Source of the DNA: Alkaliphilus metalliredigens QYMF
GTDB lineage: Bacteria > Bacillota > Clostridia > Peptostreptococcales > Natronincolaceae
Reading direction: 5' to 3'
DNA length: 64,000 nt
NCBI RefSeq assembly: GCF_000016985.1
Contig: NC_009633.1
Span: 4,445,539-4,509,538, forward strand
Shown: positions 51,719 to 58,843 of the stretch, piece by piece
Position numbering within the stretch: position 1 is the first letter of the stretch
Layout of the letters: every line of letters starts with the position of its first letter
Program-made: the position numbers and the translations under genes
Notes under the pieces: model-generated
Database searches by the model: none
Told to the model about the DNA's origin: nothing
The model's input: the letters and a program-made list of their open reading frames with translations, nothing else

Positions 51719-52112
51719 TTCGTTCTAATGCGACAACAATTCTTGCTGCTTTTTCAATTGGCATGTTTTCTATTTCTTCTTGAGCTGTAGCAATCTTTTG
51801 TGCTAGGCCAATAGTCAACATTGAAGTTGTTGCTCCAATGGCATCAAAATTGTTGTTCTTTTTAGCTGCATCTACAATAATCCTTGTTTGTTCAGCTACT
51901 TCCTTCATTCTTTGCACAACTGCATTTTGACGCAATGCATATCTTCCAACACTGGATTTTGATATTTCATATCCTAATTCAGTTATTTCATCCGCAATTT
52001 CATGATAAGTAAAGTTAACATCAGCTAGTCTATCGTCTAATAACTGTCTTATCTCTTCTGGTAATTCATCTACCCTTGACTTGATTCTGTTTCTTTGTCT
52101 TTCTTTAGTCAT
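51693..52112 (-). CDS. DUF3486 protein (Mu gp27-like, small-terminase-like)
   Basis: A 139-residue helical DNA-binding protein: RVDELPEEIRQLLDDRLADVNFTYHEIADEITELGYEISKSSVGRYAL is the Mu gp27/DUF3486 HTH pattern. A coiled region (MKEVAEQTRIIVDAA) follows. In Mu-like phages it lies just before the large terminase and is considered TerS-like. Start overlaps the previous stop (TAATG). Confidence 0.85.
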   Translation of the reverse strand: MTKERQRNRIKSRVDELPEEIRQLLDDRLADVNFTYHEIADEITELGYEISKSSVGRYALRQNAVVQRMKEVAEQTRIIVDAAKKNNNFDAIGATTSMLTIGLAQKIATAQEEIENMPIEKAARIVVALERSAVYKEKV

Positions 52113-52405
52113 TACAGCTCAACTCCAGGATCATCGATGGTCTCTTCAATCAAATCAACTCCCTTGGCCGTCAACTCCACCTGATCATCATCTTTAATTT
52201 CAGAGAGCTTTATAGCCGTAACAGTGATGTACTCCTTATCCTCTAAATAGTGTAGAATCTTTGTCATGTCTGCTGAAAATGTAACACCTCTCGAAATGAG
52301 AGCGCTTCGTATGCCATTCACACTGACGGAATCGGGGTAGAAAAGAGCTAGTGTCCTAAGAACTTGACCTCTTAACATTTTATTTTTCATTACTTGTGCT
52401 TCCAC
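52112..52405 (-). CDS. Mu gp26-like winged-helix protein
   Basis: A 97-residue protein with LRGQVLRTLALFYPDSVSVNGIRSALISRGVTFSADMTKILHYLEDKEYI, a winged-helix pattern seen in Mu gp26-like proteins. The GTG at 52405 has AAAAGGAG 8 bases upstream, with the previous stop one base before it (TGAcGTG). A TTG 21 bases earlier would overlap that gene. Confidence 0.75.
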   Translation of the reverse strand: MEAQVMKNKMLRGQVLRTLALFYPDSVSVNGIRSALISRGVTFSADMTKILHYLEDKEYITVTAIKLSEIKDDDQVELTAKGVDLIEETIDDPGVEL

Positions 52406-52406
52406 G

Positions 52407-52700
52407 TCATACACTCCTTTTGACAACTAACACGTCGTGTATTTTGTCTAGTTTCTTGTCAACGTTAGACATAGCCCTGATGAAATCATCTTTATGTACA
52501 TATTCCTTGGCAATTCTTACTTTGTGTTCATTGAATTCTTCTTTCAATTCCTTAATATCTTCTTGGTTTTTGTTCGTCTTCCAGTTAGTTTCACTTATGT
52601 TTTTATCAATGCTCTTTTTGAATTCTTTGAGGAAATATGCAATTGTACCTAGTCCTAGCATTATTATAGTTTGTATGACCCAGCTTAGATTAAGTTCCAT
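52407..52700 (-). CDS. membrane-anchored coiled-coil protein (Mu gp25-like)
   Basis: A 97-residue protein: one N-terminal membrane helix (about 6-24) and a long charged coiled coil (ISETNWKTNKNQEDIKELKEEFNEHKVR). Mu-like phages carry a DUF2730-type protein with this layout between lysis genes and gp26. It could be a lysis accessory; unproven. Confidence 0.7.
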   Translation of the reverse strand: MELNLSWVIQTIIMLGLGTIAYFLKEFKKSIDKNISETNWKTNKNQEDIKELKEEFNEHKVRIAKEYVHKDDFIRAMSNVDKKLDKIHDVLVVKRSV

Positions 52701-52701
52701 A

Positions 52702-53241
52702 CTATGTCCTCGTTCCCAGCCGTTCAGTATTACTCAAAGCTTTTTGTATTTTAGCTGTTATGTTCTCAATGTCATTTGCTTTAAGTTTCACCTCAGGAAA
52801 AATCGTATTAGTTTTAGTAGCTTTAACTTTCTTTACCTTTTCCTCAATTGTGTTCATGATATAGGTTTGTGCATCTCCTAAACTTGCTTCAATTGCTTGT
52901 TTGTACTCTGGTTCTAAAGTCGTCAGAATTTCACTGTAGGCTTGCATTGCTAAATCGCTAAGCTCAGTCTTATCTTTCTTTCCAGACTTTACTGCTGCTC
53001 TAAGTACTTTTGCAGTTTTTTCCTCAATTTTGGTTACGGTTTTCTCTGCCACATCTTCCAGACGCCATAGTGCCATCTGTAATACTTCTCTTTTACTTTC
53101 CTCTTGAATCTTTTCTGTTTCTAGCTGCATTTTCTTTGATGCTTTGTTAAGAAAATATGTTACATATGCCCCTGCTAACCCGATTAGTCCAATTGCCACG
53201 CTGACAAGAATTTCCCTTAGTGCTGTTTGAATTGCGCTCAT
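52702..53241 (-). CDS. phage holin, LLH family
   Basis: A 179-residue protein with a short N terminus, one membrane helix (LREILVSVAIGLIGLAGAYVTYFLN), and a long Lys/Glu-rich coiled coil ending in a C-terminal helical motif (VKLKANDIENITAKIQKAL). This is the LLH holin layout. AAGGAGGGCG precedes the ATG at 53241; an upstream start would run through a terminator. It would open the membrane for the wall enzymes encoded upstream. Confidence 0.82.
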   Translation of the reverse strand: MSAIQTALREILVSVAIGLIGLAGAYVTYFLNKASKKMQLETEKIQEESKREVLQMALWRLEDVAEKTVTKIEEKTAKVLRAAVKSGKKDKTELSDLAMQAYSEILTTLEPEYKQAIEASLGDAQTYIMNTIEEKVKKVKATKTNTIFPEVKLKANDIENITAKIQKALSNTERLGTRT

Positions 53242-53266
53242 TATTCGCCCTCCTTTTTTTGAATAT

Positions 53267-53306
53267 AAAAAAATCGTAGTATGATTTTTTATCACACTAC
53301 GATTTT
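53267..53306 (-). terminator. terminator between mor and the holin gene
   Basis: Stem AAAATCGTAGT/ACTACGATTTT followed by seven T on the minus strand. It isolates mor from the middle/late genes, so these need another promoter or antitermination. Confidence 0.88.
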
Positions 53307-53351
53307 ACATTTATTTTCTAGTATTTACTTTTGAAGGCTTCAACAAAGAAT

Positions 53352-53666
53352 TCAGAACAGTGACAGTTGACTGTGATGCGGTTTGTTTCTTTCTTTTTTA
53401 ACCAACTCCGAACATATTTCCCTTACCCATCTCTCAGTAAAGCCGTACTTTGCAGCTAACTCACGATAATTATATCCATTAAATTCTTCTTTTATGAGCT
53501 CTTTTCTCTTGGGGTCACAGGACTTCACAATCGTAGGGAAATATATTTGACTTCCTTGAACCATCTTAGCTAACTCTAATGTAGCTTCGAATCCTATTTT
53601 GGTTGCTATCGTATAATAAGGTTCATCCAAATCATCTATCGTAATCTTTTCTAACCAATTTTCCAT
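53352..53666 (-). CDS. mor: Mor transcription activator family protein
   Basis: A 104-residue activator. The Mor/C signature is clear: LAKMVQGSQIYFPTIVKSCDPKRKELIKEEFNG, then a helix-turn-helix NYRELAAKYGFTERWVREIC (66-85). In Mu, Mor activates the middle promoter and C the late ones, bending DNA as a dimer; here only one such gene is seen. It has its own sigma-A promoter (53682-53710) and terminator (53267), an isolated regulatory unit between lysis and packaging genes. Confidence 0.92.
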   Translation of the reverse strand: MENWLEKITIDDLDEPYYTIATKIGFEATLELAKMVQGSQIYFPTIVKSCDPKRKELIKEEFNGYNYRELAAKYGFTERWVREICSELVKKERNKPHHSQLSLF

Positions 53667-53681
53667 GACCTCACCACCTTT

Positions 53682-53710
53682 ATCATAATTAAGTTGGCTT
53701 AAAATATCAA
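53682..53710 (-). promoter_or_regulatory. mor promoter
   Basis: TTGATA (53705-53710), 17-base spacer, TATGAT (53682-53687). Predicted start near 53675 leaves a leader of about nine bases, so the GGTGG ribosome site would be almost at the 5' end. Confidence 0.7.
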
Positions 53711-53719
53711 CACATTTTT

Positions 53720-54520
53720 TTATTTGAGGAAGTTGGAATTAACAAATCCAATCAACTCTCCACGTCTCACTACCCACCAGGTACCATCAAAATCAAACAA
53801 CTTGTCAACCTTATACCCTGCTTTAAATTTACCTATGATTGTTCCCATTACATCATTTCTAACATTCAGGGACTCAGTAATAACTTCATGCCTATCTTCA
53901 AGAGTTTGTTCTTCTTTTTTCTCCTGGTGTAAATCTTTGAAAGGTAGCCCAAAGAACTCACATGCCGTTTTGATTTGTGCCCGTGCTGCATTCTTTCGGA
54001 AGGCACTTGAAAGGAGTAATTCTTTGTCAAGTGGGTTTGTCATGAACCCATTTTCAGACAAGTTTGCTGGCATATTTGTCGCTCGTAAAACATAGAAATT
54101 TGTCCAGTGATTTAATTGACTACCTATTATGCCTCTCGATGGATTCTCTAGAAGCTCTTTTGCATTTTTTTTCCATATCTCAGCGAATTTTTTAGAGTTT
54201 GCAGATGTGCCCCAGTAAAAGGACCAATGTCCTCTAACTCCAGCGTTACCGCTTGCATCCGCGTGAGTGGATAGATATAAATCTACTTTTTCAGCGTTCG
54301 CCGTTTCGACTCGGTGTGAGAGGGGAACCTCTTTCCCGTTCAATGGTTGTACTAATACAACTTTAAAGCCGTTGTGTTCTGCTAATTCCTTCGCCATCCC
54401 TACTACTGCGCTATTGAAAGCAAACTCTGGCAGTCCAGGGACGCCCTTATTCGGTGGGTATGTGTCTACGCCATGCCCTGCATCTAATGCTATGTACTTG
54501 TTAGATGGAGGGCTATCTAC
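53720..54520 (-). CDS. N-acetylmuramoyl-L-alanine amidase, translated by -1 frameshift from the NAGPA gene
   Basis: Encodes 266 residues with no usable start. Amidase_3 domain: DAGHG (zinc His), Glu in EFAFN, STHAD (zinc His) and catalytic Glu in LSENGFMTN. A C-terminal SH3-like wall-binding domain follows (ESLNVRNDVMGTIIGKFKAGYKVDK). Upstream of the DAGHG strand the frame has no ATG, GTG or TTG and closes at a TGA. An A_AAA_AAG heptamer (54520-54526) at the end of the previous gene, plus a strong stem-loop, would deliver ribosomes into this frame. An ATG at 54397 would remove the first zinc ligand. The likely product is a NAGPA-amidase-SH3 fusion of about 507 residues. Alternatively a one-base sequencing error in the A run hides a single gene. 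Confidence 0.85.
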   Translation of the reverse strand, partial: VDSPPSNKYIALDAGHGVDTYPPNKGVPGLPEFAFNSAVVGMAKELAEHNGFKVVLVQPLNGKEVPLSHRVETANAEKVDLYLSTHADASGNAGVRGHWSFYWGTSANSKKFAEIWKKNAKELLENPSRGIIGSQLNHWTNFYVLRATNMPANLSENGFMTNPLDKELLLSSAFRKNAARAQIKTACEFFGLPFKDLHQEKKEEQTLEDRHEVITESLNVRNDVMGTIIGKFKAGYKVDKLFDFDGTWWVVRRGELIGFVNSNFLK

Positions 54521-54526
54521 TTTTTT
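54475..54526 (-). promoter_or_regulatory. programmed -1 ribosomal frameshift signal
   Basis: Heptamer A_AAA_AAG (54526-54520) in the zero frame as GGA AAA AAG, followed at once by the TAG stop. A 6-base spacer leads to a stem with arms GCCCTCCATCTAA (54513-54501) and TTAGATGCAGGGC (54487-54475). Twelve of thirteen positions pair, with one C/C mismatch and a 13-base loop. This is the canonical bacterial -1 site layout, as in dnaX and IS3-family elements. Confidence 0.85.
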
Positions 54527-55242
54527 CCCGTAATTTCATATGGCTCCTTTGTATAGATCAAGATGCCATCCGCTACAGCTCTGTTGTCATAGTACTTGTT
54601 TTGAATCTTGCCTTCTACATCCATGGCGGAGCTTCCACCGCCATCCGCATTAATAGCTGTATTACATCCGAGTTCTAACATTACCCTTGCGCTCTCTACA
54701 GCAGTCAATCCTTTTTCTTTAGTCATTCTACCTTCTGTTACAACGAATATATAATTTTCCTGATTGTCACCTATCAATGTCCGGGGATGTGATTGGTTTG
54801 TAAAGGGAAACTTGTCACCTTTCATAATGTTCATTTTCCCACCGACTACCAAGCTGTATGACAATGATATTGCCCAATTTGCTTTTTTATACTTAGTTTT
54901 CAGTTGATTGGCTGTAATATCATCAATGTGTAATTTACCGTTCTCGTGAACTAGCTCTAAAAATGCGTCCCCTGCCCAGCTTTCAGAAAGCAGGAATCCA
55001 GAGTCTACGTAGAACATTCCGTAAGGAAGCGTTCTATTTCCATCAAAGAATCCACCGTTAACTGCACCGATTCTCTTGTATCCGTTAGCTTCAAAATACG
55101 AATGTCTTATCTGTTGCACCGGTTGTCGCTTTGTTCTATCTCCCAAGCAAGGCATTATGACAACACCTTGTTTTGGTACTTCGAGTACATGAATAGTAGT
55201 ATCGTACCTTCTCATTGTGTACTTCATTATTTGTAATTTCAA
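54517..55242 (-). CDS. phosphodiester glycosidase (NAGPA) domain protein
   Basis: A 241-residue NAGPA-domain protein (family of the mannose-6-phosphate uncovering enzyme; bacterial members cleave sugar phosphodiesters and are linked to cell-wall or exopolysaccharide metabolism). Seen are GAVNGGFFDG, SHPRTLIGDN, a TAINADGGGSSAMDVEG catalytic stretch and a C-terminal NRAVADGILIY. TTG start with AAGGGGG upstream. No signal peptide, so export depends on the holin. Its 3' end carries the frameshift site that appends the amidase. Confidence 0.88.
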   Translation of the reverse strand: MKLQIMKYTMRRYDTTIHVLEVPKQGVVIMPCLGDRTKRQPVQQIRHSYFEANGYKRIGAVNGGFFDGNRTLPYGMFYVDSGFLLSESWAGDAFLELVHENGKLHIDDITANQLKTKYKKANWAISLSYSLVVGGKMNIMKGDKFPFTNQSHPRTLIGDNQENYIFVVTEGRMTKEKGLTAVESARVMLELGCNTAINADGGGSSAMDVEGKIQNKYYDNRAVADGILIYTKEPYEITGKK

Positions 55243-55256
55243 TTTACTTATCCCCC

Positions 55257-55742
55257 TTAGTATACTAATCTAATATCTAAATCCTGTATTCCCCATGCAA
55301 TTGCACCCTCATAAGTCTCCTTGAATATGTCTATCCTTACATTTTTCTTATCATTTCTTAAAGCTCCCCCAGTATCTTGAATCTCTACTTCTCCAAAGTT
55401 AGGTATGTATATCTTAGTGCCATAAGGGAGGCGCTTGGGATCTGCTGCTGCATATATTTTACCTGGTGTTTTTCCTGTTGATGTTATGCTGGGATTAGCA
55501 TCTGCATTTATTCCATTTCGATCATCACTAGGGCTGTAGGCCGTTACTTTAGCTCTAATTACTTCTAATCTCTCTATTTGTTCCTGAAGTTCTTTGATGA
55601 GCTCTTTTTCGTTAATTATGTTTTTATTCAATAAATCTTTTTCCAAATTCAGCTTATCAATCTGCATCCATAGCTCTTCATTTTGTTTCTGGTGTTCTTT
55701 TACAGTAGTATTCGTACTAGCCATGATAACCATTAAAAGCAA
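55257..55742 (-). CDS. 3D domain wall hydrolase with coiled coil
   Basis: A 161-residue protein. A short hydrophobic N terminus (LLMVIMA) precedes a coiled coil (ELWMQIDKLNLEKDLLNKN...LQEQIERL), then a C-terminal 3D domain (about 65-161). The latter has VTAYSPSDD, AADPKRLPYGTKIYIP, and QDTGGALR...RIDIFKETYEGAIAWG with its acidic triad, a lytic-transglycosylase-like double-psi barrel. TTG start after GGGGG; the exact start is uncertain. Lies 14 bases upstream of the NAGPA gene. Confidence 0.82.
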   Translation of the reverse strand: MLLMVIMASTNTTVKEHQKQNEELWMQIDKLNLEKDLLNKNIINEKELIKELQEQIERLEVIRAKVTAYSPSDDRNGINADANPSITSTGKTPGKIYAAADPKRLPYGTKIYIPNFGEVEIQDTGGALRNDKKNVRIDIFKETYEGAIAWGIQDLDIRLVY

Positions 55743-55775
55743 TATCCCCCTTTTCTTACAAATAGCATTTAGTAG

Positions 55776-55958
55776 TTAGTCTCTAGGATCAAGGACGCTT
55801 CCTAGATACCTTTTATAATCTTCTTTTGCTAATGCTTCTTTTTCAGCTAAAAATTGTATTCTTTTAGCACATATGCATACCTTATCGGGTTCTGAAATAT
55901 CTCTTATAATGCTTTTGGTTAAGTCCACAATCTCTTCTAGAACTTTAAGTTTCATCAC
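55776..55958 (-). CDS. small hypothetical phage protein
   Basis: A 60-residue helical protein (MKLKVLEEIVDLTKSIIRDISEPDKVCICAKRI begins it) with a CxC pair. AAGGGG ribosome site. No known family; part of the small-gene block between sigma and lysis genes. Confidence 0.6.
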   Translation of the reverse strand: MMKLKVLEEIVDLTKSIIRDISEPDKVCICAKRIQFLAEKEALAKEDYKRYLGSVLDPRD

Positions 55959-55973
55959 TTGGGACCCCTTTCG

Positions 55974-56192
55974 TTAATGTCCACTTTTGGATTTTCTATA
56001 AGCATTTTTGGTAGCCATTATATTTCTTATAGATTTTTGTATATTCTTTGCCTTTTTAAAGCTACCATATTTGTACTCATAATCCCTCCAGTGAGCTAAA
56101 CTCATTAATAATCCGAGATTATCTGGATCTAACTGATTATCTTCTCTGTTTATAGGTATTGCTTTTAAGGGTCTTATCTTTTTCAAAAACAT
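55974..56192 (-). CDS. small hypothetical phage protein
   Basis: A 72-residue basic protein (DNLGLLMSLAHWRDYEYKYGSFKKAKNIQKSIR). ATG at 56192 with AAGGAGG upstream. Family not recognised. Confidence 0.6.
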   Translation of the reverse strand: MFLKKIRPLKAIPINREDNQLDPDNLGLLMSLAHWRDYEYKYGSFKKAKNIQKSIRNIMATKNAYRKSKSGH

Positions 56193-56210
56193 ACTTTCGC
56201 CTCCTTCCAA

Positions 56211-56336
56211 CTATTCTATGTGTTGATAGCAAGCCACTTCATCATATTGGGGTTCTTCTGTTCTAACAATTCTTGTGTTACAAATTCGTTTACTGCAAAA
56301 CAAACATTCATCCTTTATTTTGGTCATGCTTTTCAT
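56211..56336 (-). CDS. very small Cys-rich phage protein
   Basis: Up to 41 residues with four cysteines (Cys11, Cys14, Cys19, Cys36), a possible zinc knuckle. AAAGG ribosome site; ATGs at 56336 and 56327 are both possible. Confidence 0.5.
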   Translation of the reverse strand: MKSMTKIKDECLFCSKRICNTRIVRTEEPQYDEVACYQHIE

Positions 56337-56361
56337 CCTTTCTTGTTGATAACTTGCCTAT

Positions 56362-56583
56362 TTATCTAAATAAAGTTAATTGATCAAGTTTATATCTAAA
56401 ATCTTCAAAATCAACTTCTAGTAGTTCTTCCTCGTGCATTTCATATCTCACTCTATATATTTTCTTGTCAATACAACTCACAGCTAATTCATAAAATGGA
56501 TTACTGCCAGTTATATGTAGCCTTTGAACATTTACTATTTTATTCACATTAAATATATTATTTTTAACGACTATGACTGACAT
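56362..56583 (-). CDS. hypothetical phage protein
   Basis: A 73-residue small alpha/beta protein, acidic at the C terminus (EEELLEVDFEDFRYKLDQ). AAGGAG ribosome site. Family unknown. Confidence 0.6.
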   Translation of the reverse strand: MSVIVVKNNIFNVNKIVNVQRLHITGSNPFYELAVSCIDKKIYRVRYEMHEEELLEVDFEDFRYKLDQLTLFR

Positions 56584-56613
56584 GTATGCTTCTCCTTTTT
56601 ATTGCAATGTGAC

Positions 56614-56952
56614 TTAACTTACAGTTTCAAAATTTTCTTCAAGTGTTTCTTGCGACAATTCTAACCACCCTAATTCATCATTAGTTAGTCTAATTTCTCC
56701 ACCAACAACTCTAAATGAATCTTTCTGGATATTCCAAATAGTACCTTCTTCTATAGCTGTATATTCATTTTCTATTGTAAACCCATTGTCATCGCTCATT
56801 TCCAATGAAAAACCTTTAATACATTTCATTTTAATAAATGGTTCTACGTCTGTGCTTCCACATTTTGAACAAACGCATAAAAATCTAGTTGTTTCAGATA
56901 TTGTGTGTGTTTTCCATTCGTTATTACATTTGTTACATTTTAACTCATACAT
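56614..56952 (-). CDS. zinc-ribbon phage protein
   Basis: A 112-residue protein with an N-terminal zinc ribbon: YELKCNKCNNEW (CxxC) and FLCVCSKCGSTDVE (CxxC). An acidic beta-rich tail follows. GAAAGGATGG precedes the ATG at 56952. Zinc ribbons of this sort often bind nucleic acid; target unknown. Confidence 0.65.
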   Translation of the reverse strand: MYELKCNKCNNEWKTHTISETTRFLCVCSKCGSTDVEPFIKMKCIKGFSLEMSDDNGFTIENEYTAIEEGTIWNIQKDSFRVVGGEIRLTNDELGWLELSQETLEENFETVS

Positions 56953-56995
56953 TTTTATCCATCCTTTCATGTCGCATAATCTAAAAAAATGCGAC

Positions 56996-57283
56996 TTACC
57001 ATCCTAATTCAATCTCTTTTATATCACCATTTAACGCTAATTCAAATATCGTTCTCTTTTTATATGGCTTTACTTGTATTTTGTAACATGGAATATTATA
57101 AATTTCGCAAGGAGATAACGCCCAAGAACCTCCTTGTTTTCTTTTGTAATAGCCATGATGCCTTATTTCGCCCATATAAGTTACTTTTTCATCACTTACA
57201 CTACCTATCCAACTTTGTAATTGTATAGTGATTTTTTCGCCTACTTTCAGATTTTTAACTTTTACAAGTAGCTCCAATTTCAT
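56996..57283 (-). CDS. hypothetical phage protein
   Basis: A 95-residue basic beta-rich protein (VKNLKVGEKITIQLQSWIG, KVTYMGEIRHHGYYKR). GAGGTG directly precedes the ATG at 57283; a TTG six bases on is equally possible. Family unknown. Confidence 0.55.
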   Translation of the reverse strand: MKLELLVKVKNLKVGEKITIQLQSWIGSVSDEKVTYMGEIRHHGYYKRKQGGSWALSPCEIYNIPCYKIQVKPYKKRTIFELALNGDIKEIELGW

Positions 57284-57328
57284 CACCTCTTTGCTTTTCC
57301 GTTTCAATTAGAAGTCTTCTCTTCTAAA

Positions 57329-57403
57329 TTATAGGCAGTAACCACCTTCATGCGTGCAATCCCCATCTTCTGTAGCATATGGACAGTCTATGCATTTATC
57401 CAT
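57329..57403 (-). CDS. 24-residue Cys-rich peptide
   Basis: MDKCIDCPYATEDGDCTHEG followed by GYCL: four cysteines in 24 residues with AAGGAGA upstream of the ATG at 57403. Strong ribosome site despite the tiny size; possible zinc-binding mini-protein. Confidence 0.5.
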   Translation of the reverse strand: MDKCIDCPYATEDGDCTHEGGYCL

Positions 57404-57427
57404 CTTCATTCTCCTTTCACTTAATGA

Positions 57428-57568
57428 TTACTTTTCCAACCCGACTTCCTGTCTTATCTTTTCAAACTTCCTCGCTAGCCTTCTTAACTTGTTCCTGCAA
57501 GTTCTGTGTTCTCTCTCATCCCATACAACCCTTAGACATTTCATCCAAAATTTTAATTTTAATATCAT
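57428..57568 (-). CDS. small basic phage protein
   Basis: A 46-residue Arg/Lys-rich helical peptide (CLRVVWDEREHRTCRNKLRR), with AAGGGGG upstream of the ATG. The following peptide gene begins 25 bases later. Unknown function; a nucleic-acid-binding role would suit the charge. Confidence 0.5.
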   Translation of the reverse strand: MILKLKFWMKCLRVVWDEREHRTCRNKLRRLARKFEKIRQEVGLEK

Positions 57569-57600
57569 GTGTATCCCCCTTATTTTTCAAATAAATTTGT

Positions 57601-57993
57601 TTAACTTGCTATTAACTCAATCACATTATTGTTCTTAATCAAGTGACTCTTTAATGACTTGAATGAAGTCCAATAGGGTTGATAAGTAGTATACTTGAAT
57701 CTTTCTTCCATCTCTTTAAGAAGCTTCTTTGATAACTTCTTATAAGCTTCTTTTTTATCCTTTTGAGAGAACATTGACCTGGTCGTTGGTTTGAAGAACC
57801 TACGCCTTTCCTCGCAATCTTCAAGATACCACTTTCCTTTTATAGAACCATTTACATAGACGGCTATGACATTTTTAAATTGTCCCATCCTCTCTAACTT
57901 TAATGTGACTTCATATCCATCACAATCCAGTTTCACTGATGTATAAAAGCTTTCAAGCTTAACCTCCACCTTTTTCCATTCTTCCGATTTCAT
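57601..57993 (-). CDS. hypothetical phage protein
   Basis: A 130-residue basic protein with a beta-rich first half (KVEVKLESFYTSVKLDCDGYEVTLKLER) and helical Lys-rich second half. GAGGAG lies before the ATG at 57993. It directly follows the sigma gene (15-base gap). Family not recognised. Confidence 0.6.
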   Translation of the reverse strand: MKSEEWKKVEVKLESFYTSVKLDCDGYEVTLKLERMGQFKNVIAVYVNGSIKGKWYLEDCEERRRFFKPTTRSMFSQKDKKEAYKKLSKKLLKEMEERFKYTTYQPYWTSFKSLKSHLIKNNNVIELIAS

Positions 57994-58008
57994 TAGCAGC
58001 ACTCCTCT

Positions 58009-58665
58009 TCAAAACATTTTTCTTAACTTTTGATAAAGCTTATCCTGGTATCTCTTCTCGATCCTAGCAACATAACTTTGAGATATACCTAGTCTTTGTG
58101 ATACATCTATTTGTGTTAATCCCTGATATCTTAGCCTTATAGCCATTTGCCTTTTAGTAGATTGTTCTTCAATGCTTTCTTCAATTAGATTATCCTTTAT
58201 GATCGATCTAGCTATGAGCTTCTCTTCTCTTCCAATAAAACTTTCTTCTAGATTTTCGTCACTAGCTAATGTTTCAAAATTATAGATACTAGATCCATCA
58301 TCAAAGCTTAAGTTTTTAGCATCTAACCTCACGAATGTCCATCTACTCCCTTTTTTAAGTCTTTTGATATACAGGAGTATTTCGTTTTGTATGCATCTAT
58401 TAGCATAAGTATCAAATCGTGTTTGCTTGCTAGGATCATAGCTATCTATTGCTTTAATCAAGCCAATGCAACCTACACTAAATATGTCTTCACTATCTTG
58501 ATTTTTATACTTATAAGCTTCATATGCTACCAACCTCAAGTTTCGTTCGATAAGGTGTTTTCGAATTTCTTCATTATTCAATTCCCTAAATTGATTTATC
58601 AAACGTTTACTTTCCTCTTCTGTCATGGGTTCTTTAAAATTCACCTTGTGTAACAATTTTTCCAC
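58009..58665 (-). CDS. sigma-70 family factor, sporulation-sigma-like
   Basis: A 218-residue sigma factor. Region 2 is clear: IERNLRLVAYEAYKYKNQ, DIFSVGCIGLIKAIDSYDP and TRFDTYANRCIQNEILLYI, which most resembles SigE/SigK-type factors. Region 4 lies at the C terminus: RLRYQGLTQIDVSQRLGISQSYVARIEKRYQ. No pro-sequence is obvious. GTG start (58665) right after GAGGCG, or the TTG 9 bases on. It lies between early replication genes and the Mor/lysis block, so it probably directs phage middle or late promoters. Confidence 0.9.
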   Translation of the reverse strand: MEKLLHKVNFKEPMTEEESKRLINQFRELNNEEIRKHLIERNLRLVAYEAYKYKNQDSEDIFSVGCIGLIKAIDSYDPSKQTRFDTYANRCIQNEILLYIKRLKKGSRWTFVRLDAKNLSFDDGSSIYNFETLASDENLEESFIGREEKLIARSIIKDNLIEESIEEQSTKRQMAIRLRYQGLTQIDVSQRLGISQSYVARIEKRYQDKLYQKLRKMF

Positions 58666-58669
58666 CGCC

Positions 58670-58831
58670 TCAGCTAGAGCGACTTCCTCTTAATTTCCAG
58701 TTACATTTTCTAGAGGCCATTCTTACAGTTGCTCCTTTTACATACGCCATATAATCTCTTTGCTTCTGCTCCCTTTGTTTAGTTCTTAACTCAATAACCT
58801 TTTCCACAAATTCCTCTTTGGATGGAAGCAC
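58670..58831 (-). CDS. small basic phage protein upstream of sigma
   Basis: A 53-residue Lys/Arg/Glu-rich protein (EEFVEKVIELRTKQREQKQR) with AAGGGGGG before its GTG. Its stop overlaps the ribosome site of the sigma gene, suggesting coupling. Family unknown. Confidence 0.55.
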   Translation of the reverse strand: MLPSKEEFVEKVIELRTKQREQKQRDYMAYVKGATVRMASRKCNWKLRGSRSS

Positions 58832-58843
58832 GTTTGTCCCCCC

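Noticed and set aside
54397-54520. Independent amidase start at the ATG at 54397
   Set aside because: It would remove the DAGHG zinc-ligand strand and Glu ligand, leaving an inactive enzyme, and no strong ribosome site is present.
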